Origin: Methylobacterium sp. FF17
Lineage (GTDB): Bacteria; Pseudomonadota; Alphaproteobacteria; Rhizobiales; Beijerinckiaceae
Length of the DNA stretch: 64,000 bases
Assembly (NCBI RefSeq): GCF_025813715.1
Contig: NZ_CP107532.1
Span: forward strand, 1,240,001-1,304,000
Direction: 5' to 3'
Part shown: one piece after another, positions 11,416 through 20,175 of the stretch
Layout: every line of letters starts with the position of its first letter
Position numbering within the stretch: the stretch's first letter is position 1
The notes under the pieces: generated by a model
What the model was told of the DNA's origin: nothing
Database searches by the model: none
Seen by the model: the letters and a program-made list of their open reading frames with translations, nothing else
Program-made: the position numbers and the translations under genes

Positions 11416-11781
11416 CTAGTCCCATTCGAGGGCGCCCTTGCGCCACTCGTAGATGAAGCCGACGGTCAGAACGCCGAGGAAGGCCATCATCGACCACATG
11501 CCGAACCACCCAAGTTCACCGAAGCTGATCGCCCAGGGGAACAGGAACGCGACTTCGAGGTCGAAGATGATGAACAGAATCGCCACGAGATAGAATCGCA
11601 CATCGAACTTCATACGGGCGTCATCGAAGGCGTTGAAGCCGCACTCGTAGGCGGAGAGCTTCTCCGGATCGGGGCTATTGTAGGCCACGAGGAACGGCGC
11701 CACGAGGAGTGCTGCGGCTATGAACACCGACACGCCGATAAAGACGATGAGGGGCAGGTAATCTGCCATCAGGCCGGTCAT
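11416..11781 (-). CDS. nuoA: NADH-quinone oxidoreductase subunit A (first gene of the nuo cluster)
   Basis: ND3-type membrane subunit at the hinge between the arms of complex I. The start [20 protein letters not shown] gives 121 residues, the usual size; the frame is open 69 bases further up, but that stretch is charged and unlike the family. A GAGAGG sequence about 8 bases before the ATG fits a ribosome binding site. The conserved loop [20 protein letters not shown] is intact. As the most upstream nuo gene on this strand, its 5' region should hold the operon promoter. Confidence 0.97.
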   Translation of the reverse strand: MTGLMADYLPLIVFIGVSVFIAAALLVAPFLVAYNSPDPEKLSAYECGFNAFDDARMKFDVRFYLVAILFIIFDLEVAFLFPWAISFGELGWFGMWSMMAFLGVLTVGFIYEWRKGALEWD

Positions 11782-12205
11782 GCGGGACCTCTCGTGTTCA
11801 CAGGCGGCTGAACCACCTCGCGCGCCGCTGGCCAGATGGAATTGCTCCAATGCCAGACTGCGCAGGCGCGAGGCTTAGACGAGCGTCCGAGGTGAAACAA
11901 GGGCATCCTGCGTCGCACAAATTCGCTCATGAAGCTCAGATGGCGACCATCCCGGAACCCACAACACGACGGATGCGCGCAGGGCGGCAGCCGGCCGGGT
12001 TCTTGCAAGCGTGGCCAGGGCTTGTTTGGCATACCAGCCGCTCGCGCATCCGAGGATATCGGGGACATCTGGGGCCGATTGTCAGGCGGGGCTGGCGGGG
12101 CGGATGCTCCGGGAACCATAACCTTGGCCGTCCGTTTCGTTCATGTCCCACTCAGGCCGGATCGCGTTAGGTCGGCGCAACATTCGACCTCACAGGAGAC
12201 GCTTC
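11782..12205. other. Divergent intergenic region between nuoA and a glycosyltransferase gene
   Basis: This 424-base stretch separates two divergently transcribed genes and so should hold both promoters. I see no convincing coding frame: the open frames here are arginine- and proline-rich and lack start signals. A strong AGGAG site for the rightward gene lies at 12194-12198. I could not assign -35 and -10 boxes with confidence on either strand. Confidence 0.5.
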
Positions 12206-13339
12206 GTGCGCATTGCTCAGATTGCTCCGCTCTCGGAGGCGGTCCCCCCGAAGTTCTACGGCGGCACCGAGCGCGTGGTGTCCTGGATCACGGAAGAACT
12301 CGTCCGTCAGGGCCACGACGTGACGCTGTTCGCGAGCGGCGATTCCGAGACATCGGCGAAACTGGCGGCCTGCACACCTGAGGGCCTGCGCCTGCTCGGC
12401 TACCGCGATCACACCGCGAGCCACCTCGCCATGCTGCACCACGTGCACAAGCGGGCACATGAATTCGACGTGCTGCACTTCCACATCGACCTGCTGCAGT
12501 ACCCGATGTTCGAAGACCTGAATCACAAGTGCCTCACGACGATGCACGGTCGCCTCGACGTACCGGATTTCATGCCGGTCTACCGCACCTTCACGGGCAT
12601 GCCCCTGGTGTCGATCTCCGACAACCAGCGGGATCCGATGCCCGAGAACGTGAACTGGCTCTCGACCATCCATCACGGCCTGCCGGCGCAGAACTGCCCG
12701 TTCTACCCGGAGGCCAAGGGCGGCTACCTCGCCTTCCTCGGCCGCATCTCGCCCGAGAAGCGTCCCGACCGGGCTATCGAGATGGCCATCCGCTCCGGGG
12801 TCAAACTGAAGATCGCCGCCAAGGTCGACAAGGCGGACCAGGATTACTGGGATGAAGTCATCGAGCCGATGATCCACCATCCGCTCGTCGAGTTCATCGG
12901 TGAGATCAACGAGGAGCAGAAGAAGGACTTCCTCGGCAACGCCCTGGCGCTGGCCTTCCCGATCGACTGGCCCGAGCCCTTCGGCCTCGTGATGATCGAA
13001 GCAATGTCGGCCGGCACGCCGGTGATCGCATTCCGCAACGGCTCCGTGCCGGAAGTCATCGCGGATGGCGTTTCAGGCGTCCTCTGCGACTCGATGGATG
13101 ATGCGGTCGCGGCCGTGCACAAGGTGAAGACGATGAGCCGGGCCGGCGTGCGCAAGCACTTCGAGTCGCAGTTCACGGCCGAGTGCATGGTTCGCAAATA
13201 CGTGGCCGCCTACGAGCGCCTGCTCGCTGGCCCAGCCGACGTGATCAAGCTGCCTCATGCCGGTGCGTTCTCCCAGCCCTACGGCGACCTCAACGGCTCC
13301 GCCCTGCCCTCGCTTTCCGTAGCGGCCATGCCGGCCTGA
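12206..13339 (+). CDS. GT4-family glycosyltransferase
   Basis: Predicted retaining nucleotide-sugar glycosyltransferase of family GT4. A GTG start is chosen because AGGAG at 12194-12198 sits 7 bases upstream and the protein then begins VRIAQIAPLSEAVPPKFYGG, with the N-terminal Rossmann domain and its GGTERVV loop. The C-terminal domain has FLGRISPEKRPDRAIEMA (about residue 177) and the sugar-nucleotide-binding EPFGLVMIEAMSAGTPVIAF (about residue 257). The 377-residue length is normal. The debranching-type glucosidase 160 bases downstream on the same strand suggests work on an alpha-glucan or storage glycan. The actual donor and acceptor are not visible. Confidence 0.85.
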   Translation: MRIAQIAPLSEAVPPKFYGGTERVVSWITEELVRQGHDVTLFASGDSETSAKLAACTPEGLRLLGYRDHTASHLAMLHHVHKRAHEFDVLHFHIDLLQYPMFEDLNHKCLTTMHGRLDVPDFMPVYRTFTGMPLVSISDNQRDPMPENVNWLSTIHHGLPAQNCPFYPEAKGGYLAFLGRISPEKRPDRAIEMAIRSGVKLKIAAKVDKADQDYWDEVIEPMIHHPLVEFIGEINEEQKKDFLGNALALAFPIDWPEPFGLVMIEAMSAGTPVIAFRNGSVPEVIADGVSGVLCDSMDDAVAAVHKVKTMSRAGVRKHFESQFTAECMVRKYVAAYERLLAGPADVIKLPHAGAFSQPYGDLNGSALPSLSVAAMPA

Positions 13340-13431
13340 TCGGGTCGCGCCGGCGTCGGTTCGAATGATCGAACCGCGCGGGCGCAAAGGCGGCTAGCGC
13401 CGCAAGATTGCCGCACTACCTCTTCCTCTGA

Positions 13432-13470
13432 GGGCCGCCGCGCCGCATCCTGCGACCGGCGGCCCTTTTT
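13432..13470 (+). terminator. Rho-independent terminator-like hairpin
   Basis: A perfect 9-bp stem (GGGCCGCCG at 13432-13440 paired with CGGCGGCCC at 13457-13465) is followed directly by TTTTT at 13466-13470. The 16-base loop is longer than ideal. It lies 92 bases after the glycosyltransferase stop and 33 bases before the next gene, so it could end or attenuate transcription between them. Confidence 0.75.
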
Positions 13471-13502
13471 GATTCGGCCCACACTTTCGGAGACGCGCAG
13501 GC

Positions 13503-15833
13503 ATGGCAGCGGACACTCTCACGGCGACCTCCGAGACCGCGCAGAATGCGCGGATCCCCCAAGGCTTCCAGGACGCCGACGAAGTTCTGCCGCAGTATCA
13601 TATCGAGGCCCAGACCTCTCTGGTGGAGCGCCCCCTGCGCTCGTTGAAGTACGGCGAAGCCTTCGCGGTGCTCGACAGCTACGGCGATATCGGCGTCCTG
13701 CCGGGCCCCGAGGGCCTCTACTTTCAGGACACGCGCTACCTGTCGCGCATGCACGTCACGCTCGAGGATCAGCGTCCGCTGCTGCTTTCGTCGGTGATGC
13801 AGGATGACAACGGCGCGCTCAGCGTCGACATGACCACCCCCGACATTCGGATGGACGCGCACGACGAGACCACGATCCCGCGCGAGCTGATCGCCATCGA
13901 GCGCACCAAGTTCCTGTTCAAGGGGGCGTGCTACGACCGCATCGGCCTGCGCAACTACGATTCGCGCCACAGGGTCCTGAAGGTCGCCGTGACCTTCGAC
14001 GCCGATTTCCGCGACCTGTTCGAGGTGCGCGGAATGGACCGCCCGGTGCGGGGTAAGCGCAGCGTCCAAGTGGCGAGCGAGTCAGAGGTCCAGTTCCGCT
14101 ATGCGGGCCTCGACGATGTGGTGCGTACCACCAGCCTGCATTTCGGGCCGACGCCGAAGCACATCGAGCCGGGCCGGGCGGAGTTCTCCGTCTCCCTGCC
14201 GCCCAGCGGGCGTGCCTCGCTGTTCCTGCGCGTCGTCTTCGAATCCCATCGCGCCTTCACCAAGGCTCCATCGACGGAGCGGGTCGGTGAGGATGCGGCT
14301 GCCGGCCTGTCCCACGCGGCGGGCAGCACCGCCGCCGCGCGCCACCCCAAGGGCTTGGCCGAGGGCCTGATCTTCGCCCGGGCCTATCGCGATTCGCGTC
14401 GAGACCTGCGCCAGCTCACCGCTGGCATCACCACGATCATCTCGTCGAACGACCAGTTCAACGAGGCGGCCTGCCGGGCCACGGCGGACCTCTACATGCT
14501 GGCGACCCGGACTCCGGAGGGCATCTACCCCTTCGCAGGCATCCCCTGGTACTCCACGGTGTTCGGGCGTGACGGCATCATCACGGCGATGATGGCGCTC
14601 TGGATCGACCCGAACTTTGGCAAGGGCGTCCTGCGCTACCTCGCCTCGACCCAGGCCAAGGCCGTCGATCCGGCCGCCGACGCGCAGCCCGGCAAGGTGC
14701 TGCACGAGACCCGGCGCGGCGAGATGGCCATGCTCGGCGAGGTGCCGTTCCGGCACTATTACGGCACCATCGACGGCACGCCGCTCTTCGTGATGCTGGC
14801 CTGGGAATACTACGCCGTGACTGGCGACCGGGATACCATCGCGGCGATCTGGCCGGCGCTCGAGCTCGCCCTCGACTGGATGAACACCTACGGCGACCGG
14901 GACGGTGACGGCTTCGTGGAATATGCCCGCGACACCGACAAAGGCCTGGAGAATCAGGGCTGGAAGGACAGCCACGACTCGATCTTCCACACCGACGGCA
15001 ACCTCGCCAAGGGGCCGATCGCCCTTTGCGAGGTCCAGGGCTACGTCTACGCGGCCAAGAACGGGGCCGCGAAGCTCGCCACCCTGTTGGGGCACGACGA
15101 CCTCGCGCAGCGCCTCGGGGAGGAAGCCCGAGCCCTGCGCGAAAACTTCGACAAGGCGTTCTGGTGCGAGGCGATCGGCACCTACGCCCTCGCCCTCGAC
15201 GGCGAGAAGCGCCAATGCGCCGTGCGCTCGTCCAATGCCGGCCACGCGCTCTTCACAGGCATCGCCCTGCCGGAGCGGGCGGCGAGCGTCGCCGCCAACC
15301 TGCTCTCAAAAGACGGCTTCAACGGTTGGGGCGTGCGTACCATCGCGCGCGGCGAGGCCCGCTACAACCCGATGTCCTACCACAACGGCTCGATCTGGCC
15401 GCACGACAACGCCCTGATTGCCCTTGGGCTCGCTCGCTACGACCTCAAGCCGGAGGCTGCGCGCATCTTCCAGGGCATGTTCGACACCGCCCTCTACCAG
15501 GACCAGAAGCGCCTGCCGGAGTTGTTCTGCGGATTCATGCGGCGGCACCAGCGCGGTCCCGTCTCGTACCCCGTGGCCTGCTCGCCGCAGGCCTGGGCGG
15601 CCGCAGCGCCCTTCGCATTCCTGGCGGCCTGCCTTGGATTGGAGATCGACCACGATCGCAATCGGGTCCGGTTCCGGAACCCGACCCTGCCGCCCTTCCT
15701 CGACGGGGTCTCGATCTTCAACCTGAAGCTCGGCACCTCCCGGGTGGACCTGCGGCTCCAGCGCTACGGCACCGATGTGACCGTGAACGTCCTGCGTCGC
15801 ACCGGCGATGCGCAGATTTCGTTGCTGAAGTGA
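13503..15833 (+). CDS. Amylo-alpha-1,6-glucosidase / glycogen debranching-type enzyme
   Basis: Predicted glucosidase of the bacterial glycogen-debranching type, 776 residues. The N-terminal beta-rich domain (about residues 30-260, GPEGLYFQDTRYLSRM) precedes an (alpha/alpha)6 catalytic barrel. Barrel motifs are GIPWYSTVFGRDGIITAMMA near residue 350, ENQGWKDSHDSIFHTDG near residue 482 and YHNGSIWPHDNALIALG near residue 626; acidic residues there are the likely catalytic ones. It follows a GT4 glycosyltransferase on the same strand, and this pairing suggests turnover of an alpha-glucan. True debranching versus a broader alpha-glucosidase role cannot be decided from sequence. Confidence 0.88.
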   Translation: MAADTLTATSETAQNARIPQGFQDADEVLPQYHIEAQTSLVERPLRSLKYGEAFAVLDSYGDIGVLPGPEGLYFQDTRYLSRMHVTLEDQRPLLLSSVMQDDNGALSVDMTTPDIRMDAHDETTIPRELIAIERTKFLFKGACYDRIGLRNYDSRHRVLKVAVTFDADFRDLFEVRGMDRPVRGKRSVQVASESEVQFRYAGLDDVVRTTSLHFGPTPKHIEPGRAEFSVSLPPSGRASLFLRVVFESHRAFTKAPSTERVGEDAAAGLSHAAGSTAAARHPKGLAEGLIFARAYRDSRRDLRQLTAGITTIISSNDQFNEAACRATADLYMLATRTPEGIYPFAGIPWYSTVFGRDGIITAMMALWIDPNFGKGVLRYLASTQAKAVDPAADAQPGKVLHETRRGEMAMLGEVPFRHYYGTIDGTPLFVMLAWEYYAVTGDRDTIAAIWPALELALDWMNTYGDRDGDGFVEYARDTDKGLENQGWKDSHDSIFHTDGNLAKGPIALCEVQGYVYAAKNGAAKLATLLGHDDLAQRLGEEARALRENFDKAFWCEAIGTYALALDGEKRQCAVRSSNAGHALFTGIALPERAASVAANLLSKDGFNGWGVRTIARGEARYNPMSYHNGSIWPHDNALIALGLARYDLKPEAARIFQGMFDTALYQDQKRLPELFCGFMRRHQRGPVSYPVACSPQAWAAAAPFAFLAACLGLEIDHDRNRVRFRNPTLPPFLDGVSIFNLKLGTSRVDLRLQRYGTDVTVNVLRRTGDAQISLLK

Positions 15834-15906
15834 GGCCCTGCGCCGCTGCCCCGTCTTCTCCTTCGGCTGTCCCGGCTCCGCCCGTTCGCGCGGCGACGTT
15901 CACAAC

Positions 15907-15938
15907 GAAAAACGCCGCCTTCCTGCGGAAGACGGCGT
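15907..15938 (-). terminator. Rho-independent terminator for infC
   Basis: ACGCCG at 15912-15917 pairs with CGGCGT at 15933-15938, and after one mismatch CTTCC pairs with GGAAG around a 3-base loop. Read on the minus strand the stem is followed by a T-run (AAAAA at about 15907-15911 on the plus strand). It lies 30 bases past the infC stop. On the plus strand no T-run follows, so it is oriented for infC. Confidence 0.85.
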
Positions 15939-15968
15939 CACCCAGCCCGAAACGACGGGGTCGCGCGA

Positions 15969-16511
15969 TCAGCGCGGCGCCAGGATCATGATCATCTGGC
16001 GGCCTTCGAGCATCGGCTCGCTCTCGACCTTGGCGATCTCCTGGGTCTCGTTCTTCACCCGCTCCAGCAGGCGCAGGCCGATATCCTGGTGGGCCATTTC
16101 GCGGCCGCGGAAGCGCAGGGTGACCTTGACCTTGTCGCCTTCCTCGAAGAACCGGATCACGGCCTTCATCTTGGTGTCGTAATCGTGCTTGTCGATGCCA
16201 GGCCGGAGCTTGATCTCCTTGACCTCGACCGTCTTCTGCTTCTTGCGCGCTTCGTTCTGCTTCTTCTGCTCGTTGAAGCGGAAGCGGCCGTAATCGAGCA
16301 GCTTACAGACGGGAGGAACGGAGTTCGGTGCAATCTCGACAAGGTCGAGACCCGCTTCCTCGGCCAACGCGATGGCGTCGAAGAAGGCGACGACGCCACG
16401 GTTCTGCCCGGTGTCGTCGATGAGCTGCACTTCGCGAACGCCACGGATGTCCCGATTGGCGCGCGGCCCGTCCTTCTGCGGGGCCGGCATAGCTCTCATT
16501 GGTCTACGAAT
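15969..16511 (-). CDS. infC: Translation initiation factor IF-3, apparent AUU start
   Basis: IF-3 binds the 30S subunit, checks start-codon pairing and prevents premature 50S joining. With an ATT start at 16509-16511 the product has 180 residues, the same length as E. coli IF-3. AGGAG at 16521-16525 is 9 bases from the ATT but 21 from the first ATG (16499), which favours ATT. The N-domain motif [19 protein letters not shown] and the C-domain [19 protein letters not shown] are intact. An AUU start is the established basis of IF-3 autoregulation in enterobacteria. The frame is open further upstream, but that stretch looks non-coding. Confidence 0.93.
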   Translation of the reverse strand: MRRPMRAMPAPQKDGPRANRDIRGVREVQLIDDTGQNRGVVAFFDAIALAEEAGLDLVEIAPNSVPPVCKLLDYGRFRFNEQKKQNEARKKQKTVEVKEIKLRPGIDKHDYDTKMKAVIRFFEEGDKVKVTLRFRGREMAHQDIGLRLLERVKNETQEIAKVESEPMLEGRQMIMILAPR

Positions 16512-16688
16512 GGCTTTGGTCTCCTGATGAAACGACGAAACGGCAGCCCACGAACCCAAACCCCATCCGAGGTCGATCCTGGCCACCCATCGCTCGCGAA
16601 ATTCGGTGCGACACCTTGGCTGAACTCTCGCCCGTGTCAACACGGCTAACGGAGGTAGGTTCAATCGGCACCTGCCGCAAGGGGCCGT

Positions 16689-17921
16689 TCAGGTCCGGGT
16701 CGCCGATGCCCGGCCCGCGATGAGGTCGGCATAGACGCCGAGGGTGTCGCCTACCATGCCTTCGAGGGAGAAATGCGCTTCCACGTGGGCGCGGCCGCGC
16801 CGGGTCATGGCGTCACGGGCGCTCGCCCCGAGCGACAGCGCCTCGGTGACGGCTTCCGCTAGGGCTGCGGCATCGCCGGGGGGTACGCGCCAGCCCGTGC
16901 GCTGGGTTGCGGGTACCTCCGGTGGGGCCAGGACCGTCTCGGGCACGGCTCCGAGGTCGGAAACCACCACGGGCGTGCCGAGCGCCTGCGCCTCGACCGC
17001 CGAGCGCCCGAACGCCTCAGGTTCCACTGAAGGGACCGCCACGACGGACGCCGCCCGGAAGGCCGCCGGCATGTCCGAGCAGTGCCCGACCCGATGGACG
17101 ATCTGCTGCAAGCCGCGCGCAGCGATCAGGGCGTCAAGTTCCCGCTCGTAGGCCACGCGCCCCTGAGGGTCGCCCGCAAGCACGACGGCGACGTCGGTAA
17201 CGCCCCGGTCCCGCATCAGCGCCGCCGCCTCGATGAGCACGCGCTGGCCTTTCCAGCCCGTGAGCCGGGCAGCGAGTAGCACCACGCGCTCATGCGGCGC
17301 GACGCCCCAGGCCCGGCGCAGAGCCTCGACCCGGGCCGGCTGTACCGCCCCCGGGGTGAAAAGCGTGAGGTCGGTGCCCCGGTGGATCACCCGGACCCGG
17401 TCCCCGGCCTGCTCGGCATGCAGGGCGCGGATCAAGTCAGCGGTATAGTGGGAATTCGCGATGACCACGTCGCCACGCGCCATCACGGAATTGTAGAGCA
17501 CCTTCACGCCTGTCCGGCCTGAATAGCTGCCGTGATAGGTGGTGACGAAGGGCAGCTTGAGCCGCCGTGCCGCCCCGAGCGCCACCCAGGCTGGTGCGCG
17601 CGAACGGGCATGGACGATCTGCACGCCCTCGCGCCGGCACAGGCGCGCGAGGCGTGCGACGTTGACGGCCATGGCCAGCGGGTTCTTGGAGGCGGCGGGA
17701 AAGGGCAGCCAGATCCCGCCCTTGGCCTGCAACTCCCCGATCAGGCGCCCCCCTTCCGTGGCCACCAGAGCCCGCGCACCGGTGGCCGCCAGGGCGGCGG
17801 CCACGTCCACGGTCGTGCGTTCGGCGCCGCCCGCATCGAGTTCGGGGATGATCTGAAGGATGGTCGCGCCGGAGAGCGGCGCCCGCTCGCTCGGAAAGCC
17901 GCCGCGCGCCTCGCCGCTCAT
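16689..17921 (-). CDS. GT4-family glycosyltransferase
   Basis: Second predicted GT4 enzyme of the window, 410 residues. The N-domain shows ILQIIPELDAGGAERTTVDV with the GGAER loop, and HARSRAPAWVALGAARR in the acceptor side. The C-domain has LLAARLTGWKGQRVLIEAAA and PSVEPEAFGRSAVEAQALG, the EX7E-type motif of the family. Similar proteins act in lipopolysaccharide or exopolysaccharide assembly. It lies 177 bases downstream of infC on the other side of the infC leader and has no glycan neighbours apart from the unlinked pair near 12-16 kb, so its substrate is unknown. Confidence 0.85.
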   Translation of the reverse strand: MSGEARGGFPSERAPLSGATILQIIPELDAGGAERTTVDVAAALAATGARALVATEGGRLIGELQAKGGIWLPFPAASKNPLAMAVNVARLARLCRREGVQIVHARSRAPAWVALGAARRLKLPFVTTYHGSYSGRTGVKVLYNSVMARGDVVIANSHYTADLIRALHAEQAGDRVRVIHRGTDLTLFTPGAVQPARVEALRRAWGVAPHERVVLLAARLTGWKGQRVLIEAAALMRDRGVTDVAVVLAGDPQGRVAYERELDALIAARGLQQIVHRVGHCSDMPAAFRAASVVAVPSVEPEAFGRSAVEAQALGTPVVVSDLGAVPETVLAPPEVPATQRTGWRVPPGDAAALAEAVTEALSLGASARDAMTRRGRAHVEAHFSLEGMVGDTLGVYADLIAGRASATRT

Positions 17922-18074
17922 GATGCGCCGCCCGGAACCGCCGGCCGATCGTTTCGATGTCCGTCTGGAGTGTCGGTCATGGCCGTGAGCTTGAACGCCG
18001 CGCTTTACGGCCGGGTAAACGAAATGCGAATCGAACCCCGACAGTTCGATGCATCAGTGTGCGAGGGTAAACGA

Positions 18075-18857
18075 ATGGCTGCGATTCCGGGCGAGGGCTC
18101 CGTCTCCATCACGGTCGGCAGCGGCGCGGATGCGCGACGGATCGCGGTCCGCCTACGCCCCGGCTCAGGGCCGCCGCTGGTCTGGCTCGGGGGCTTCCGC
18201 TCCGACATGGGCGCCACGAAGGCGATGACTCTGGACGCGTGGGCAAGCCGGGAAGGCCGGGCCCTGGTGCGGTTCGATTACATGGGACACGGCGAATCCG
18301 GAGGACGCTTCGCCGACGCGACGATTTCCACCTGGCTTGCCGATGCGCGTGCGGTCATCGCCACCTACGCGGCGGAACGCCCGGTGCTCGTCGGCTCGTC
18401 CATGGGTGGATGGATCGCTTGCCTCGTCGCAAGGGAATTGGCGCGGGAGGGTGCATCGGCCCCGTCGGGCCTGGTGCTGATCGCGCCGGCCCTCGACTTC
18501 ACTGGGAGCCTAATGTGGGAGCGCTTCACGCCGGAAATCCGCGAGACGATCGAGCGGGACGGCGCCTGGATGCGGCCGAGCCCATACGATCCGAACCCGG
18601 TTCCCATCACCCGCGCGCTCATCGCGGACGGACGGACGCACGGCCTCCTCGACGCCCCCCTGGACCCGGGCTGCCCAGTGCACATCCTCCAGGGCATGGA
18701 CGATCCCGACGTGCCTTACACCCACGCCCTCCGGGTGGTGGAACGCCTTCCGAAAGCGGGCACGGTCCTGACCCTGATTGCGGATGGAGACCACCGCCTG
18801 TCACGTCCGCAGGATCTGGCGCGGTTGCTGACGGCGGTGGCGGAGATATCGAGTTAG
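18075..18857 (+). CDS. Alpha/beta hydrolase
   Basis: Predicted serine hydrolase with an alpha/beta fold, 260 residues. The nucleophile elbow is VLVGSSMGGWIACLVARE (Ser near residue 108); the catalytic His is probably in ADGDHRLSRPQD near the C-terminus and the acid in GMDDPDVPY. The oxyanion region is LVWLGGFRSDMGATK. GAGGG lies 7 bases before this ATG. An alternative ATG at 18024 is preceded by a nearly identical GGGTAAACGAA sequence and would add 17 residues. The stop overlaps the convergent DUF1150 gene by 4 bases. No specific substrate can be assigned. Confidence 0.85.
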   Translation: MAAIPGEGSVSITVGSGADARRIAVRLRPGSGPPLVWLGGFRSDMGATKAMTLDAWASREGRALVRFDYMGHGESGGRFADATISTWLADARAVIATYAAERPVLVGSSMGGWIACLVARELAREGASAPSGLVLIAPALDFTGSLMWERFTPEIRETIERDGAWMRPSPYDPNPVPITRALIADGRTHGLLDAPLDPGCPVHILQGMDDPDVPYTHALRVVERLPKAGTVLTLIADGDHRLSRPQDLARLLTAVAEISS

Positions 18858-19138
18858 TGCAGGCTTACCGTATGCAGGTCGTTGGCGACGGCATTGGCCA
18901 CGATAGCATCGCGGGAGTCCGCGAGGAGGATCGGCGCCCCGCTGGCGGAAAGGAGGGCGAACAGGTCGAGGCCGGGCGTCAGGTCCGGCGCCTGCGGGAA
19001 GATGCGCTTCACTTCGTCCGAGCGGATGGCGCGCACATAAGCGATGTGTCCCTCACCGAGGGCCGCGAGATCGGCGACGTTGAACTCGGCAGGGTCGAGA
19101 TCGGCCCGGGTCAGCGGATTGGTGTCGAAGTCGGTCAT
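18854..19138 (-). CDS. DUF1150 family protein
   Basis: Small acidic protein of 94 residues recognised as DUF1150, a family of unknown function found in alphaproteobacteria, often directly after a small heat-shock gene. The central FNVADLAALGEGHIAYVRAI is the most characteristic stretch. A good AAGGAGGG ribosome binding site precedes the ATG. It follows hsp20 after 83 bases on the same strand, so it is probably co-transcribed and heat-induced. No catalytic motif is visible. Confidence 0.85.
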   Translation of the reverse strand: MTDFDTNPLTRADLDPAEFNVADLAALGEGHIAYVRAIRSDEVKRIFPQAPDLTPGLDLFALLSASGAPILLADSRDAIVANAVANDLHTVSLH

Positions 19139-19221
19139 GGACTGCCCTCCTTAGTGGCAGAGCGGTACACCGGGACGGATGCCCGGCGATTCTTAAGTGA
19201 CGTGGCGAAGCCCTGAGCGTC

Positions 19222-19659
19222 TCAGGCCTCGTCGCGGGACGCGATGGCGATCTTTCGGACGATCCGGTCCGGCTCGGGCCGGGTCAGGTCGATCGAGAGC
19301 AGGCCGTTCGAGAGGTCGGCGCCCATCACCTCCATCCCGTCCGCGAGCAGGAAGGCCCGCTGGAACTGGCGTGCGGCGATGCCGCGGTGGAGGAACTGGC
19401 GCGACTTGTCGTCGATCTGGCGGCCGCGCACCACGAGCTGGCTTTCCTCCAGCATCACATCGAGCTGATCCCGGGTGAACCCGGCCACCGCGAGGGTGAT
19501 GCGCAGGCGCTCCGGCTCGTTCTCGGTCCGGGCCAGCCGCTCGATGTTGTAGGGCGGATACCCATCGTTGGCGGCCTTCGACACACGGTCGAGGGCCTGT
19601 TCGATCTCGTCGAATCCGAGAAGGAACGGGTGTCCGAACGGAGAAGGCCGGGTCGTCAC
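19222..19659 (-). CDS. Hsp20/alpha-crystallin small heat-shock protein
   Basis: Predicted ATP-independent holdase chaperone that binds unfolding proteins in the cytoplasm. In 145 residues the N-terminus MTTRPSPFGHPFLLGFDEIE and PPYNIERL match IbpA/HspH-type proteins. The alpha-crystallin domain spans about residues 35-125, with LRITLAVAGFTRDQLDVML and the HRGIAARQFQRAFLLADG motif. The start is GTG, with GGAAGGA about 9 bases upstream; the nearer ATG is out of frame. A sigma32-like promoter lies about 100 bases upstream, and DUF1150 follows. Confidence 0.93.
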   Translation of the reverse strand: MTTRPSPFGHPFLLGFDEIEQALDRVSKAANDGYPPYNIERLARTENEPERLRITLAVAGFTRDQLDVMLEESQLVVRGRQIDDKSRQFLHRGIAARQFQRAFLLADGMEVMGADLSNGLLSIDLTRPEPDRIVRKIAIASRDEA

Positions 19660-19764
19660 GAACGCATGTCCTTCCAGCGAAGCCCGAGAGAGAGCGAGGC
19701 ACTTCGGTGAGCGGGGCCCGCCTTCGCAGCACCCCTGCCGGACGGTGTCCCGCCGGTTCCAGCG

Positions 19765-19793
19765 ATATGGAGGTGCGAGGGGGGTGCATCAAG
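19765..19793 (-). promoter_or_regulatory. Candidate RpoH (sigma32) promoter of hsp20-DUF1150
   Basis: On the minus strand CTTGAT (19788-19793) and CCATAT (19765-19770) are separated by 17 bases. This closely resembles the alphaproteobacterial heat-shock consensus CTTGAA-N17-CCATAT. The expected transcript would have a leader of about 95-100 bases before the GTG start, long enough for an RNA thermometer. Confidence 0.6.
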
Positions 19794-19799
19794 GGTTCG

Positions 19800-20175
19800 G
19801 TTCCGGAGGCCACGTGCGCTGGCCTGACGCGCCTCGGCGGCACCGCTTGGCGCCTTGATCACCCTGGCGACCAGACTTGTCCGGTCTTCCGGATGTCGGG
19901 AGAGATTGGCACTTATCGCAAGGCATTTTCGGCAAGAGAAAAGCTCGGCCAATGGGAGCCTGCGAGTAACAGTTTGGAATTCCTCTGATATTCGGGCCTG
20001 ACCTTGATCTGCGCCGCCCACCTCGGATAAGTCGACCGCGCATGATGCGGCACCGGAATCGCAGGTTTCGACCTGCTTACCGAGGGTGCTGGTCGAGCCC
20101 GATTCGCGGCAAGCGCGAAACGCGCGCGCCCGGGGCGTTGCGAACAGTGGCAGCAACAGGCGTGGAGTGCACGGC
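19800..20175. other. Intergenic stretch without a supported gene
   Basis: Between the hsp20 promoter and the secreted-protein gene at 20176 I see no frame with both a plausible start signal and protein-like composition. The region is somewhat lower in GC than its flanks, especially around 19900-20000, as expected for a promoter-bearing spacer. The promoter of the exbB group probably lies here, but I cannot place its boxes. Confidence 0.4.
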
